Positions 8,676 to 16,537 of a stretch of 64,000 nucleotides of DNA are shown here, one piece after another. The first letter of the stretch is position 1. Every line of letters starts with the position of its first letter. The DNA is from Amnibacterium endophyticum. Lineage in GTDB: Bacteria > Actinomycetota > Actinomycetes > Actinomycetales > Microbacteriaceae. Location: the NCBI RefSeq assembly GCF_042680685.1, contig NZ_JBHUEA010000004.1, forward strand, positions 105,617-169,616, given 5' to 3'. The position numbers and the translations under genes are program-made. The notes under the pieces were generated by a model that saw only the letters and a list, made by a program, of their open reading frames with translations, did not search any database and was not told the origin of the DNA.

Positions 8676-10568
8676 TCAGCCCGCTGCTGCAGCGGACTCG
8701 GCGGTGGCAGGGCGTCGCCCCTGCCGGGCGGGGTCGAGCGCGTCCCGGGCCACCAGCGCCGCGGCGGCCGACCAGGCCTGCGGCCGGCAGGCCGCCGGGT
8801 AGGGGACCGGCGAGGCGTCGCCGGAGTGCAGCTCGGGCATCCGCAGCCCGAAGCGCCGGGCGGCGACGACGAGGCCGCGGGCGAGGGCGGCCGCCTCGTC
8901 GGGGAAGCCCGAGCGCAGGAGGCCGTGGACCGCGATGGCGGTGTCGTGAGCCCAGACGCTGCCGCCGTGGTAGCTGAGCGGCCAGTAGCCGGCGGCGTCG
9001 GTGGCGAGCGTGCGCAGCCCTGCTCCGGAGTCGAGCCTCGGGTCGACGAGCAGGGCGGCGACCCTCCGCTCGTCCGCCGCGCTCAGGATCCCGGTGCCCA
9101 GGAGGTGGCCGATGTCGCTCGTCAGCGAGTCCACGGCCCGGCCCTCGCGGTCGAGGGCGACCGCGGGGTAGCCGCCGTCGCCGTCCTCCACCCAGAAGGC
9201 GCCGCGGAAGCGCTCGCGCAGCGCCGCGCCCCAGGTCTCCCACTCGGCGGCCTCGTCCTGCTCGCCGAACGCGCGCAGCAGCACGCCGGCCGCGGCAGCG
9301 GCCTCGTGGGCGTAGCCCTGCACCTCGCAGAGCGCGATCGGGCCCTCGGCCAGCCGGCCGTCGCGCCACTGGATGCTGTCCCCGCTGTCCTTCCACCCCT
9401 GGTTCGCGAGCCCCTGACCCGTCGAGTCGTGGTAGGCGAGGAAGCCCTCATCGGGCACCGCGTCGCGCAGCCAGCCGAGCGCAGCCCGGAGGGCCGGCAG
9501 CAGGGCGGCGACCTCCCGGTCGGGCAGACCCGCCCGCCAGGCGTCGTGCAGCAGCAGGACCCAGAGCGGGGTCGCGTCGATGGTGCCGTAGTAGCGCGGC
9601 GGCAGGACGAGGCCCTCGTCGAGCGGGTTCTCGTCGCGCCGCAGCTCGTGCACGATGCCGCCCGGGCGCTCGCCGGTCGCCTCGTCGACCGTGCTTCCCT
9701 GCAGCCGCGCGAGCACCCGCAGGGTGCCACCGGCCAGCGCCGTGTCGTGGGGGAGCAGGAGCCGTGCCGCCCAGATCGAGTCGCGGCCGAACAGGGTGAG
9801 GAACCAGGGCGCGCCCGCGGCGAGGAAGACGTCGCCGGGGGAGTCCGGCAGGACCAGCTGCAGCGCCTCGAGGTCGGCGAGTGCCTGCACGGTCCACGCG
9901 TCCGTCTCCGGGTCGCCGACCGGCGGCACGCCGAGCACGATCGGAGCGGGCGGCGCCATGACGACGGCCGCGGCGTCCTGGGCCCGGACCCGCCACGTCG
10001 CGGCGGCGCTGCCGTGCGGCGGCACCGTCGTGCGCCAGGTGAGCAGGAGGCCGTCGCCGTCGGCCTCCGCCACGAAGTCGTCCGAGGTCAGCTCGGCCAT
10101 CACCGTCCCGTCGGCCCAGGCGGCCCCGTCCGCTCGGACGTCGAAGCCGACCGGCCGAGCGGCGCCGCCCGTCTTCACGAGCGGCATCTGCGCGAGGTCC
10201 GAGCCCAGGCGCACGCGGACCTCGAGCGGCAGCGGGACGTCGCGCCCGGAGCGCACGGTGAGGGCGTCGGCCATCCCGTCGGGCCGGACGGTCCGCAGGA
10301 CCTCGAGGCGCACCCGCGGGTCGGCTCCGTCGCCGTCGAGCCCTCGGAGGAGGGCGGTGAAGCGGGCTCCCTCGCTCGAACGGTCGACGCCGATCGGCTC
10401 GGCGGCCGATCCCTCGACCTCGATCTCGAGGCGTGAGACCACGCGGACGTCGCTCACGTACAGCCCGTCGATCGGCGCGCGCATGCCGCCGTCGCTGCGG
10501 CTCCAGGCCTGCGCCGGCGCCCGCAGGACGACCTCGGCGTCATGGAGGAGGGGTTGCTTCGTCGCCAC
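8676..10568 (-). CDS. Glycogen-debranching N-domain protein / amylo-alpha-1,6-glucosidase-like
   Basis: This is a 630-residue cytoplasmic protein with no signal peptide. Residues 1-190 match the debranching-enzyme N-terminal domain (GDE_N_bis type: APIDGLYVSDVRVVSRLEIEV). The rest is an (alpha/alpha)6 toroid of the amylo-alpha-1,6-glucosidase type, with FGRDSIWAARLLLP, NQGWKDSGDSIQWRDG and YHGGSVWAHDTAIAVHGL; the Asp and Glu in these motifs are the likely catalytic residues. It is the first gene of the importer operon, so it probably trims an imported oligosaccharide. A GTG at 10568 is used because similarity to the family starts there; longer starts would cross the operator at 10592-10605. 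Confidence 0.85.
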   Translation of the reverse strand: MATKQPLLHDAEVVLRAPAQAWSRSDGGMRAPIDGLYVSDVRVVSRLEIEVEGSAAEPIGVDRSSEGARFTALLRGLDGDGADPRVRLEVLRTVRPDGMADALTVRSGRDVPLPLEVRVRLGSDLAQMPLVKTGGAARPVGFDVRADGAAWADGTVMAELTSDDFVAEADGDGLLLTWRTTVPPHGSAAATWRVRAQDAAAVVMAPPAPIVLGVPPVGDPETDAWTVQALADLEALQLVLPDSPGDVFLAAGAPWFLTLFGRDSIWAARLLLPHDTALAGGTLRVLARLQGSTVDEATGERPGGIVHELRRDENPLDEGLVLPPRYYGTIDATPLWVLLLHDAWRAGLPDREVAALLPALRAALGWLRDAVPDEGFLAYHDSTGQGLANQGWKDSGDSIQWRDGRLAEGPIALCEVQGYAHEAAAAAGVLLRAFGEQDEAAEWETWGAALRERFRGAFWVEDGDGGYPAVALDREGRAVDSLTSDIGHLLGTGILSAADERRVAALLVDPRLDSGAGLRTLATDAAGYWPLSYHGGSVWAHDTAIAVHGLLRSGFPDEAAALARGLVVAARRFGLRMPELHSGDASPVPYPAACRPQAWSAAAALVARDALDPARQGRRPATAESAAAAG

Positions 10569-10591
10569 GACGGGGACTGTAGGGGCTCCGG

Positions 10592-10605
10592 TTTGATCGA
10601 TCAAA
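10592..10605. promoter_or_regulatory. LacI-family operator, perfect 14-bp palindrome
   Basis: TTTGATCGATCAAA is a perfect inverted repeat, AT-rich in a GC-rich setting. It lies 24 bases upstream of the glycosidase start and about 50 bases upstream of the divergent LacI-family gene. LacI proteins bind such even palindromes with a central CG. It probably serves both the importer operon and autoregulation. Confidence 0.75.
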
Positions 10606-10653
10606 TAGCCGCGGGAGGATTCCCAGGTTCGCCGAGTGTGGAGAATGGTCCCG

Positions 10654-11661
10654 ATGCGCCGACAGCCCACCGTCAGCGACGTCGCCTCCGCCGCAGGGGT
10701 CTCCCGGCAGACGGTCTCGAACGTCCTGAACTCGCCGGAGATCGTGAAGCCCGAGACCCGCGACCGGGTCCGGCACGCGATCGCCGACCTCGGCTACCGT
10801 CCGCACGCCTCGGCCCGCCGTCTGCGCACCCGCACCTCCGCCACGATCGGCGTGCGTCTCGATCCCGGCGTCGACGGCATGGCGGGATCCCTGCTCGACC
10901 GCTTCCTGCACGCGCTCGTGGAGCGGGCGGACGCCCTGCAGCTGCGCGTGCTGCTCTACACGGCGGCCGACGAGCAGAGCGAGCTCGACGTGATCGACCG
11001 CCTGCTCGAGGGGGCCGACGTCGACGCGCTCGTGCTCACCTCGACGCATTACGGGGACCGGCGCATCGACTGGCTGATGGAGCGCGAGGTGCGCTTCGTC
11101 ACCTTCGGGCGCCCCTGGGACACCAGCGGACCGGCCGACGCCGAGCACCTGTGGGTCGACGTCGACGGGCGCTCGGGAGTCGCGGACGCGACGCGGCACC
11201 TGCTCGGTCGCGGGTGCCGCAGGATCGCCTTCCTCGGCTGGCCCGCAGGATCCGGCACCGGCGACGACCGCCGCGCGGGCTGGCGGGACGAGATGCGAGC
11301 GGCGGGGGTGCCGGAGGCGGAGCTCGACGGCCTCGACCTCGCCCTCGAGGAGGACCCCGCCGACGGGACGGCCGCCGCGCGGCTGGTGGCGCGCCTCGCC
11401 CCGGAGCCCGAAGCCGTCGTCTGCGCCAGCGACTCGCTCGCGCTGGGCGCCTGGCTGGCGATCGGCGAGCGCGCGACGGTGATGGGCTACGACGACACCC
11501 CGGTGGCCCGGGCGCTCGGGTTCTCGTCGATCGCGCAGCCGCTCGCCGAGGTCGCGGCGCAGGCGCTCGAGCTGCTGACGGAGCCGCCGGCGCCCGGCGA
11601 GCAGCGGCACCGCCTGCTCGCGCCGTCGCTCGTCCTGCGCGGAACCGCCGGCGGCGCCTGA
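10654..11661 (+). CDS. LacI-family transcriptional regulator of the sugar importer operon
   Basis: The protein has 335 residues. The N-terminal LacI helix-turn-helix is PTVSDVASAAGVSRQTVSNVLN, followed by the hinge YRPHASARRLRTRTS. The effector-binding domain (residues 60-335) is of the periplasmic-binding-protein type and includes VCASDSLALGAWLAIGE and VMGYDDTPVARALG. The ATG at 10654 is preferred because a GTGGAG site lies 10 bases upstream and the helix-turn-helix begins immediately; ATG 10645 is possible. It is divergent from the importer operon and shares the palindrome at 10592-10605, so local repression relieved by the imported sugar is the natural model. Confidence 0.93.
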   Translation: MRRQPTVSDVASAAGVSRQTVSNVLNSPEIVKPETRDRVRHAIADLGYRPHASARRLRTRTSATIGVRLDPGVDGMAGSLLDRFLHALVERADALQLRVLLYTAADEQSELDVIDRLLEGADVDALVLTSTHYGDRRIDWLMEREVRFVTFGRPWDTSGPADAEHLWVDVDGRSGVADATRHLLGRGCRRIAFLGWPAGSGTGDDRRAGWRDEMRAAGVPEAELDGLDLALEEDPADGTAAARLVARLAPEPEAVVCASDSLALGAWLAIGERATVMGYDDTPVARALGFSSIAQPLAEVAAQALELLTEPPAPGEQRHRLLAPSLVLRGTAGGA

Positions 11662-11663
11662 CC

Positions 11664-12077
11664 TCAGCCCTCCTCGCGGGCCCTGCGGGTCTCGCGGTCG
11701 TTCGCCTTCCCGATCGCCTCGACCAGCTCGTCCTTCGTCATCGTCGAGCGGCCGTGCACGTCGAGGCGCCGTGCGACCTCCAGCAGGTGCTCCTTCGACG
11801 CGTTGGCGTCGACGCCGCCCGCGGTCGGGTGGTCGCCCGGCCCGGACTGCTCGGCGCCCGCGTCGCTCGGGCCCTTCTCGTCCTTCGGCTCCCAGTGGTC
11901 GCCGACCTTCTCGTACTGGTGCTTCAGCGCCGAGAAGGCGGTGCGGTGCGCGCGCTCTCCGTCGCCGTACGAGTCACGGGCGGAGTCGAGGGTCTCCGCG
12001 TAGACCTCCTGCGCGTGCTGGTCCGAGCGCTCCAGCGTGGAGGGCAGCTCGTCCTTCTGCCGCTTGTCCAGTGCCAC
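11664..12077 (-). CDS. ChaB family protein with Rho_N-like tail
   Basis: A small, charged cytoplasmic protein of 137 residues. The first 65 residues are a ChaB domain (LPSTLERSDQHAQEVYAETLDSA, then TAFSALKHQYEKVGDHW). A Gly/Pro/Asp-rich linker follows. The C-terminus, HLLEVARRLDVHGRSTMTKDELVEAI, is a Rho_N/SAP-like helical motif associated with nucleic-acid binding. A GTG at 12077 is used, with GGAGGACC upstream. The gene follows the epimerase gene by 11 bases on the same strand and converges on the LacI gene with two bases between. ChaB was named for cation transport regulation, but its real function is unclear; the tail argues for DNA or RNA contact. Confidence 0.85.
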   Translation of the reverse strand: MALDKRQKDELPSTLERSDQHAQEVYAETLDSARDSYGDGERAHRTAFSALKHQYEKVGDHWEPKDEKGPSDAGAEQSGPGDHPTAGGVDANASKEHLLEVARRLDVHGRSTMTKDELVEAIGKANDRETRRAREEG

Positions 12078-12088
12078 CGAGGTCCTCC

Positions 12089-12928
12089 CTACTCGTTCCG
12101 CCAGGAGTGCTGCGGCTCCCAGCCGAGGTCCCGCCGCGCCTTGTCGATCGAGAGCAGGGTCTCGGTGCCCTCGATGTCCTTCGTGACCCGGACGTCCGGG
12201 AACACCGCCTGCACCAGCTCGGCGCTGGGCGTCCGCATCACCGTGTCCGCGTTCGCGATGATGTAGCGCTCGAAGCCGGGGCCGCGCACCTCGAGCGCCT
12301 TGCCGATCGCGTCCGCCGCGTCGCGGGCGTCGATGTAGCCCCACAGGTTCCACTTGCGCGCCGTCGGGTCGTCCTGCCAGGCGTCGAAGCCGGCGTAGTC
12401 CTCGGGCGCCATCACGTTCGAGAAGCGCATGGCCGTGACCGACAGCTCCGGGTCCCAGCGGCAGAACTCGATCTCCATCTGCTCCTCGAGGTGCTTCACC
12501 AGGGAGTAGGTGCTGTTCGGAGCGGTCACGTCCTCGTCGACCGGGATGTACGGCGGCGGCACGTCCATCGGCAGGCCGAGGAGGGTCTCGCTCGAGGCGG
12601 TGACCAGCCGCTTGACGCCCGCCCGGCGCGCGGCCTGCAGCACGTGGTGCGTGGACAGGATGTTGTTCTGGAAGGTGGCGACGTCGGGGATCAGGCCGGG
12701 GGCCGGGATCGCCGCGAGGTGGACGATCGCCTCGATGCGGCCGGGGTGCTCCTCCAGCCCCGCCACCACGTCGAGCACCTGGCCCGCGTCGGTGAGGTCG
12801 ACGGGCACGACCCCGTCCTTGACGCTGCCGGCGCGGTCGAGCACGAGCACGTCGTGGCCGAGGTCGGAGAGGTGCCGGCGGACGACCCGGCCGAGCTTGC
12901 CGCTGCCGCCGGTGAGGATGATGCGCAT
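12089..12928 (-). CDS. NAD-dependent epimerase/dehydratase family protein
   Basis: Extended short-chain dehydrogenase of 279 residues. The Rossmann motif is LTGGSGKLG at residues 5-13, with a following acidic residue (VLDRAG) that favours NAD. The catalytic Tyr and Lys are in YSLVKHLEEQ, with an upstream TASSETL Ser. Sequences such as PPPYIPVDEDVTAPNSTYSL resemble uronate dehydrogenase-like and NDP-sugar epimerase-like members, but the substrate cannot be told. The ATG at 12928 is preceded by CAGCAT six bases upstream and no ribosome site, a possible leaderless start. It is followed by the ChaB-like gene. Confidence 0.88.
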   Translation of the reverse strand: MRIILTGGSGKLGRVVRRHLSDLGHDVLVLDRAGSVKDGVVPVDLTDAGQVLDVVAGLEEHPGRIEAIVHLAAIPAPGLIPDVATFQNNILSTHHVLQAARRAGVKRLVTASSETLLGLPMDVPPPYIPVDEDVTAPNSTYSLVKHLEEQMEIEFCRWDPELSVTAMRFSNVMAPEDYAGFDAWQDDPTARKWNLWGYIDARDAADAIGKALEVRGPGFERYIIANADTVMRTPSAELVQAVFPDVRVTKDIEGTETLLSIDKARRDLGWEPQHSWRNE

Positions 12929-12970
12929 GCCCCCATGCTGACGCCGCGCGGATCGGCGGATCATGTGCGC

Positions 12971-13696
12971 ATGGGGATCCGGGACGGCTGGAGCGCGGCG
13001 CAGGTGCGGGACGCCGAGCAGCCGCTGCTCGCCGCGGGCGTGCCGCTGATGGCCCGTGCCGCCGCGGACCTCGCGGCGGAGGTGGAACGGCTGCTCGAGC
13101 GGCGCGGCCGACGCCGCGGGCACCTGCTGGTGCTGGCGGGCAGCGGCAGCAACGGCGGAGATGCCCTGCACGCGACCGCCTCGCTGCTGCAGCGCGGCTG
13201 GTCGGCGGAGGTGGCGCTCCTCGGTCGGCGGGTGCACGCCGGCGGCCTGCGTGCCGCGGCGCGCGCCGGAGTCCGGGTGCTGCCGCCGGACGTGCCCGTC
13301 GGCCGGCTCGTGGCACGGGCGGCGGACGCCGGCGTCGTGCTCGTCGGGGTGCTGGGCACGGGCGCCGCGGCGTCGCCGGGCCTCCGAGGACCTGCGCGGC
13401 GGGCGTTCGCCGCGCTCACGGGCGTGCTCGCCGGCGGGCCGCCGGTCGTGGCGGTCGACCTGCCGAGCGGGATCGGTCCGGACGACGGCTCGGTGCACCT
13501 CCCGGTCCTGCGCACGACGGCGACCGTCACCTTCGGCGCGGTCAAGGCGGGCCTGCTGCTGCACCCGGCCCGCGGCCGGGTCGGCGAGCTGCGCCTCGTC
13601 GACATCGGGCTCGGGCCGCACCTCGCGGGGGAGCCCCTCGTCCTCGCGGACAGCACCCGTCCAGGCAGGTCTGGGACGTTCATCAGAGAGCGGTAG
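12971..13696 (+). CDS. NAD(P)H-hydrate epimerase (YjeF N-terminal domain only)
   Basis: This 241-residue protein has the YjeF_N fold. The dinucleotide loop is LAGSGSNGGDALHATASLL near residues 53-72 (family NNGGDG), and the DLPSGIGPDDG motif follows near residue 160. The function would be interconversion of R and S forms of hydrated NAD(P)H before repair by the dehydratase. The C-terminal ADP-dependent dehydratase domain found in fused Nnr proteins is missing and is not nearby, so the dehydratase must be elsewhere or absent. The SNGGDA variant departs slightly from consensus. The gene is followed 27 bases later by a type II NADH dehydrogenase. Confidence 0.85.
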   Translation: MGIRDGWSAAQVRDAEQPLLAAGVPLMARAAADLAAEVERLLERRGRRRGHLLVLAGSGSNGGDALHATASLLQRGWSAEVALLGRRVHAGGLRAAARAGVRVLPPDVPVGRLVARAADAGVVLVGVLGTGAAASPGLRGPARRAFAALTGVLAGGPPVVAVDLPSGIGPDDGSVHLPVLRTTATVTFGAVKAGLLLHPARGRVGELRLVDIGLGPHLAGEPLVLADSTRPGRSGTFIRER

Positions 13697-13723
13697 GGCG
13701 CCGTTCGAGCGAGGGGAGCGCGG

Positions 13724-15046
13724 ATGCCGGTCGCACCGACGAAGGTCCTGATCCTGGGCGGCGGGTACGTCGGGCTCTACGTGGCCTGGACGCTCGAGAA
13801 GCACACCGAGCTGCCGCTCGAGGTCACGCTGATCGAGCCGCGCGCCTACATGACCTACCAGCCGCTGCTGCCGGAGGTCGCGGGCGGGCACGTGAACCCG
13901 CGCGACGTCACGGTCGACCTGCGCCAGGCGCTCCAGCACACGAACGTGGTGCGCGGCAGCGTGACCGGTCTCGACTCGAAGGCGAAGACGGTCACGGTCG
14001 CGCCCGTCGAGGGCGGCGAGACGCAGTACGACTACGACCACGTCGTCGTCGGCCTCGGCGCGGTCACCCGCACCTTCCCGACCCCCGGGCTCGCCGAGCA
14101 CGGCGTCGGGTTCAAGACGGTCGAGGAGGCCGCCTACACGCGCAACCAGGTGCTGCTCAACGTGGCGCGTGCCGCGGCGACGGACGACCCGGCCGAGCGC
14201 GACAAGCTGCTCACCTTCATCTTCATCGGCGGCGGCTACACCGGCGTCGAGGCGCTCGGCGAGCTGTCGGACCTGTCGAAGAAGGCGATCGCGGCGCAGC
14301 CCGCGCTCCGCGGCCGGAAGCCGAACTGGATCCTCATCGAGGCCCTCGACCGCGTCGCGCCCGAGGTGGGTCCCGAGCTGTCCGGTTGGACGCTCGAGGA
14401 GCTGCGGAAGCGCGGCATCGACATCCGCCTGAAGACCACGATGAAGGACTGCGAGGACGCGGTCGCGAAGTTCAGCGACGGCACCGAGGCGCCGTTCGGG
14501 CTGCTGGTCTGGACGGCCGGCGTCAAGCCGAACCCCGTGCTCGACGCCACGGACCTGCCGCGCGGGCCGCGCGGGCACGTCAACACGAGCGCGAGGCTGC
14601 AGGTGATCCGCGAGGACGGCGGCTGGGTGCGCGGCGTCTGGGCGGCCGGCGACAACGCGCAGATCCCGGATCTGACCAAGCCGCAGCCGGCCTGGTACCC
14701 GCCGAACGCGCAGAACGCCCTCCGGCAGGCGGTGCTGCTCGGCGAGAGCATCCCGAAGGCGATCCGTCGGCGGCGCGTGCGGAAGTACGTGCACTACAGC
14801 CTGGGCACCGTCGCGGCCTACGGCCTCTTCCACGGCGCCGCGAACATCCTCGGCGTCCAGATGAAGGAGCTGCCCGCATGGCTCGTCCATCGCGGCTACC
14901 ACCTGCTGGCGATGCCGACGACGGACCGCAAGATCCGCATCTTCATGGGCTGGGTCGGCGATGCTCTCGGGAAGATCGACCTGACGCCGACCGACGACAT
15001 GGAGGACCCGCGGCACGACTTCGAGGTCGCGGCCCGGGGCAAGTGA
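13724..15046 (+). CDS. ndh: Type II NADH dehydrogenase (NDH-2-like FAD oxidoreductase)
   Basis: Membrane-associated flavoprotein of 440 residues. It would transfer electrons from NADH to menaquinone without pumping protons. The FAD-binding motif is LILGGGYVGLY at residues 8-18, the second Rossmann motif FIFIGGGYTGVEALGE lies near residue 165, and the FAD-contact segment VWAAGDNAQIPD lies near residue 305. The C-terminal 100 residues contain an amphipathic or hydrophobic stretch (VHYSLGTVAAYGLFHGAANILG) that could anchor to the membrane. A GAGGGGAG site precedes the ATG. Its position behind the NAD(P)H-hydrate epimerase gene links NADH repair and use, which may be coincidence. Confidence 0.9.
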   Translation: MPVAPTKVLILGGGYVGLYVAWTLEKHTELPLEVTLIEPRAYMTYQPLLPEVAGGHVNPRDVTVDLRQALQHTNVVRGSVTGLDSKAKTVTVAPVEGGETQYDYDHVVVGLGAVTRTFPTPGLAEHGVGFKTVEEAAYTRNQVLLNVARAAATDDPAERDKLLTFIFIGGGYTGVEALGELSDLSKKAIAAQPALRGRKPNWILIEALDRVAPEVGPELSGWTLEELRKRGIDIRLKTTMKDCEDAVAKFSDGTEAPFGLLVWTAGVKPNPVLDATDLPRGPRGHVNTSARLQVIREDGGWVRGVWAAGDNAQIPDLTKPQPAWYPPNAQNALRQAVLLGESIPKAIRRRRVRKYVHYSLGTVAAYGLFHGAANILGVQMKELPAWLVHRGYHLLAMPTTDRKIRIFMGWVGDALGKIDLTPTDDMEDPRHDFEVAARGK

Positions 15047-15074
15047 CGCGGCACCGCCGCGGAGAGGACGAGCC

Positions 15075-15257
15075 ATGAGCGACACTTCCAGCGACTACGA
15101 CCCGGCGCGCCCGTCGCAGGCGGAGGGCGAGGACCCGGAGCGCCCGGACGACACGATCGTCCTCCAGCCCGACGGCAAGCCGTCGCCGGCGGAGGGCGAC
15201 GACCCGGCGTCGGGCGAGGAGCAGCACGAGGTCCTGAACCCCGTCGACCCCGAGTGA
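15075..15257 (+). CDS. Small acidic hypothetical protein
   Basis: This 60-residue protein is rich in Asp, Glu and Pro, with no hydrophobic segment. It contains a rough internal duplication (PSQAEGEDPERPDD and PSPAEGDDPASGEE). A GGAGAGGACG ribosome site lies at a good distance from the ATG, 28 bases after ndh on the same strand, and a very strong terminator follows the stop. Such intrinsically disordered acidic proteins are common in Microbacteriaceae and have no known function. Codon use matches neighbours, and the ribosome site is the main support. Confidence 0.65.
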   Translation: MSDTSSDYDPARPSQAEGEDPERPDDTIVLQPDGKPSPAEGDDPASGEEQHEVLNPVDPE

Positions 15258-15263
15258 CCCGTT

Positions 15264-15315
15264 GGTCGGTGTTCGTGCTGCTCTCCAGCGCTGGAGAGCA
15301 GCACGAACACCGACC
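15264..15315. terminator. 52-bp perfect palindrome, bidirectional terminator
   Basis: The arms 15264-15289 and 15290-15315 are exact reverse complements with no spacer (centre AGC|GCT). The outer ends can extend further with one G-U pair. The palindrome starts six bases after the stop of the small acidic gene and ends nine bases before the stop of the opposing S4-domain gene, so it would end transcripts from both sides. There is no clear U-tract. Confidence 0.8.
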
Positions 15316-15324
15316 GACTGGGGC

Positions 15325-15687
15325 TCAGTACCCCCGCAGGCGGGTGATGTCCCGGCGGTCCTTCTTCGTCGGGCGGCCGGCGGCGAGGTCGCGGAGCACC
15401 TGCGCCGGGGTCTCCTCGCGGGGCGGAGGCGGCGGGGTGCGGTCCTCGACCGCCTTCGCCGCGTCAGGGGCGCCGCCGCGCTTCAGCGGCAGTGCGAGCA
15501 CGCCGTAGACCTTCTCGTGCGCGAGGCGGGCGCGCACCTCGTCGCCGATGCGGACGGAGTGCGAGGGCTTCACGGTCGCGCCGTTCACGGACACGTGCCC
15601 GGCGCGGCAGGCCGCGGTCGCGAGCGAGCGGGTCCGGTAGACGCGGACGGCCCAGAGCCACACGTCCACCCGCGCCGAGTCCGCCAT
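15325..15687 (-). CDS. S4-domain RNA-binding protein (Hsp15-like)
   Basis: The protein has 120 residues. The N-terminal S4 domain is RVDVWLWAVRVYRTRSLATAACRAGHVSVNGATVKPSHSVR broken over residues 4-45, with the expected Arg and Lys for RNA contact; Hsp15 binds free 50S subunits with stalled peptidyl-tRNA. The C-terminus is basic and proline-rich (TPPPPPREETP, RPTKKDRRDITRL), typical of this family. Start 15687 is used; ATG 15696 in the same frame is an alternative. It is divergent from the kinase-like gene at 15706 with fewer than 20 bases between the starts. Confidence 0.88.
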   Translation of the reverse strand: MADSARVDVWLWAVRVYRTRSLATAACRAGHVSVNGATVKPSHSVRIGDEVRARLAHEKVYGVLALPLKRGGAPDAAKAVEDRTPPPPPREETPAQVLRDLAAGRPTKKDRRDITRLRGY

Positions 15688-15705
15688 CCCTGCCATTCTC
15701 ACCCG

Positions 15706-16533
15706 ATGGACGCACGCCTCCGCGTCGTCGTGGATCTCGCACGGCGGCTGGGACTCCGAGTCGAGCAGCCCGTCGTGCTGCGCGACCGCAGCAACCTCCT
15801 CGTCCGGCTCGACCCCGCGCCCGTCGTCGCGCGCGTCGCAGGGCAGACGACGGTCGTGCGACACGGTCCGGCATGGCTCGCGCGGGAGATCGAGGTCGCC
15901 CGGTTCCTCGGGGAGGCCGGCGCTCCCGTGGTCCCGCCGAGCCCGCTGCTCCCGGCCGGGCCGCACGAGTATCTGGGGCTCGTGATCTCCTTCTGGACCG
16001 CGGTGCAGGAGGTCGGTGAGGTCGACCCCGTCGCGGCGGGTGCGGCTCTGCGACGCTGTCACGAGCTGCTGGCGGGCTTCGAGGGCGACCTGCCCCGATG
16101 GGGCGCGCTGCGGGAGGTCGAGCGCATCCTTGACCGCCTCGCGCGGACGGAGGCGCTCGACGCGTCGCGGGCTCGCAAGGTGCTCCACCTGCTCCGTGAT
16201 CGGATCACGGCCGCGGCGCTGCCTGAGCAGGCGGTGCACGGCGATGCCCACCTCGGCAACGTGCTGCAGACCGCGGACGGGCCGCGATGGAACGACTGGG
16301 AGGACGCCTTCGCCGGTCCGACCGGCTGGGACCTCGCTTGTCTGCTGGCCTCGGACCGCCCCGGCTCGGCTTCGGCCGCCGCCTCGACGGCGGACGAGGT
16401 GCCTGCGGACGCGCTCGCGGCGCTCGTCGAGGCCCGCCGGCTGCAGGCCGCCGCGTGGTCGGTGGTGCTCGGCCGCGCCCGCGGCGACGACGCCATGGCG
16501 GAACGGGGCCTCACGGCGCTGAGCGGTCCCTGA
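15706..16533 (+). CDS. Aminoglycoside phosphotransferase (APH)-family protein
   Basis: Protein of 275 residues with the APH/choline-kinase fold. The catalytic loop is VHGDAHLGNVLQ near residue 180, and the metal-binding Asp follows in WNDWEDAFAGPTGWDLACLL near residue 200. The N-lobe includes VVLRDRSNLLVRLDP. No resistance role can be claimed; most chromosomal members in actinobacteria phosphorylate unknown small molecules. CATTCT lies 7 bases before the ATG, a weak leaderless -10. The gene converges on the S9 peptidase gene with four bases between. Confidence 0.85.
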   Translation: MDARLRVVVDLARRLGLRVEQPVVLRDRSNLLVRLDPAPVVARVAGQTTVVRHGPAWLAREIEVARFLGEAGAPVVPPSPLLPAGPHEYLGLVISFWTAVQEVGEVDPVAAGAALRRCHELLAGFEGDLPRWGALREVERILDRLARTEALDASRARKVLHLLRDRITAAALPEQAVHGDAHLGNVLQTADGPRWNDWEDAFAGPTGWDLACLLASDRPGSASAAASTADEVPADALAALVEARRLQAAAWSVVLGRARGDDAMAERGLTALSGP

Positions 16534-16537
16534 CGCG

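Noticed and set aside
15264..15315. Palindrome considered as an insertion sequence end
   Set aside because: There is no transposase, second copy or target duplication nearby; position between convergent genes fits a terminator.
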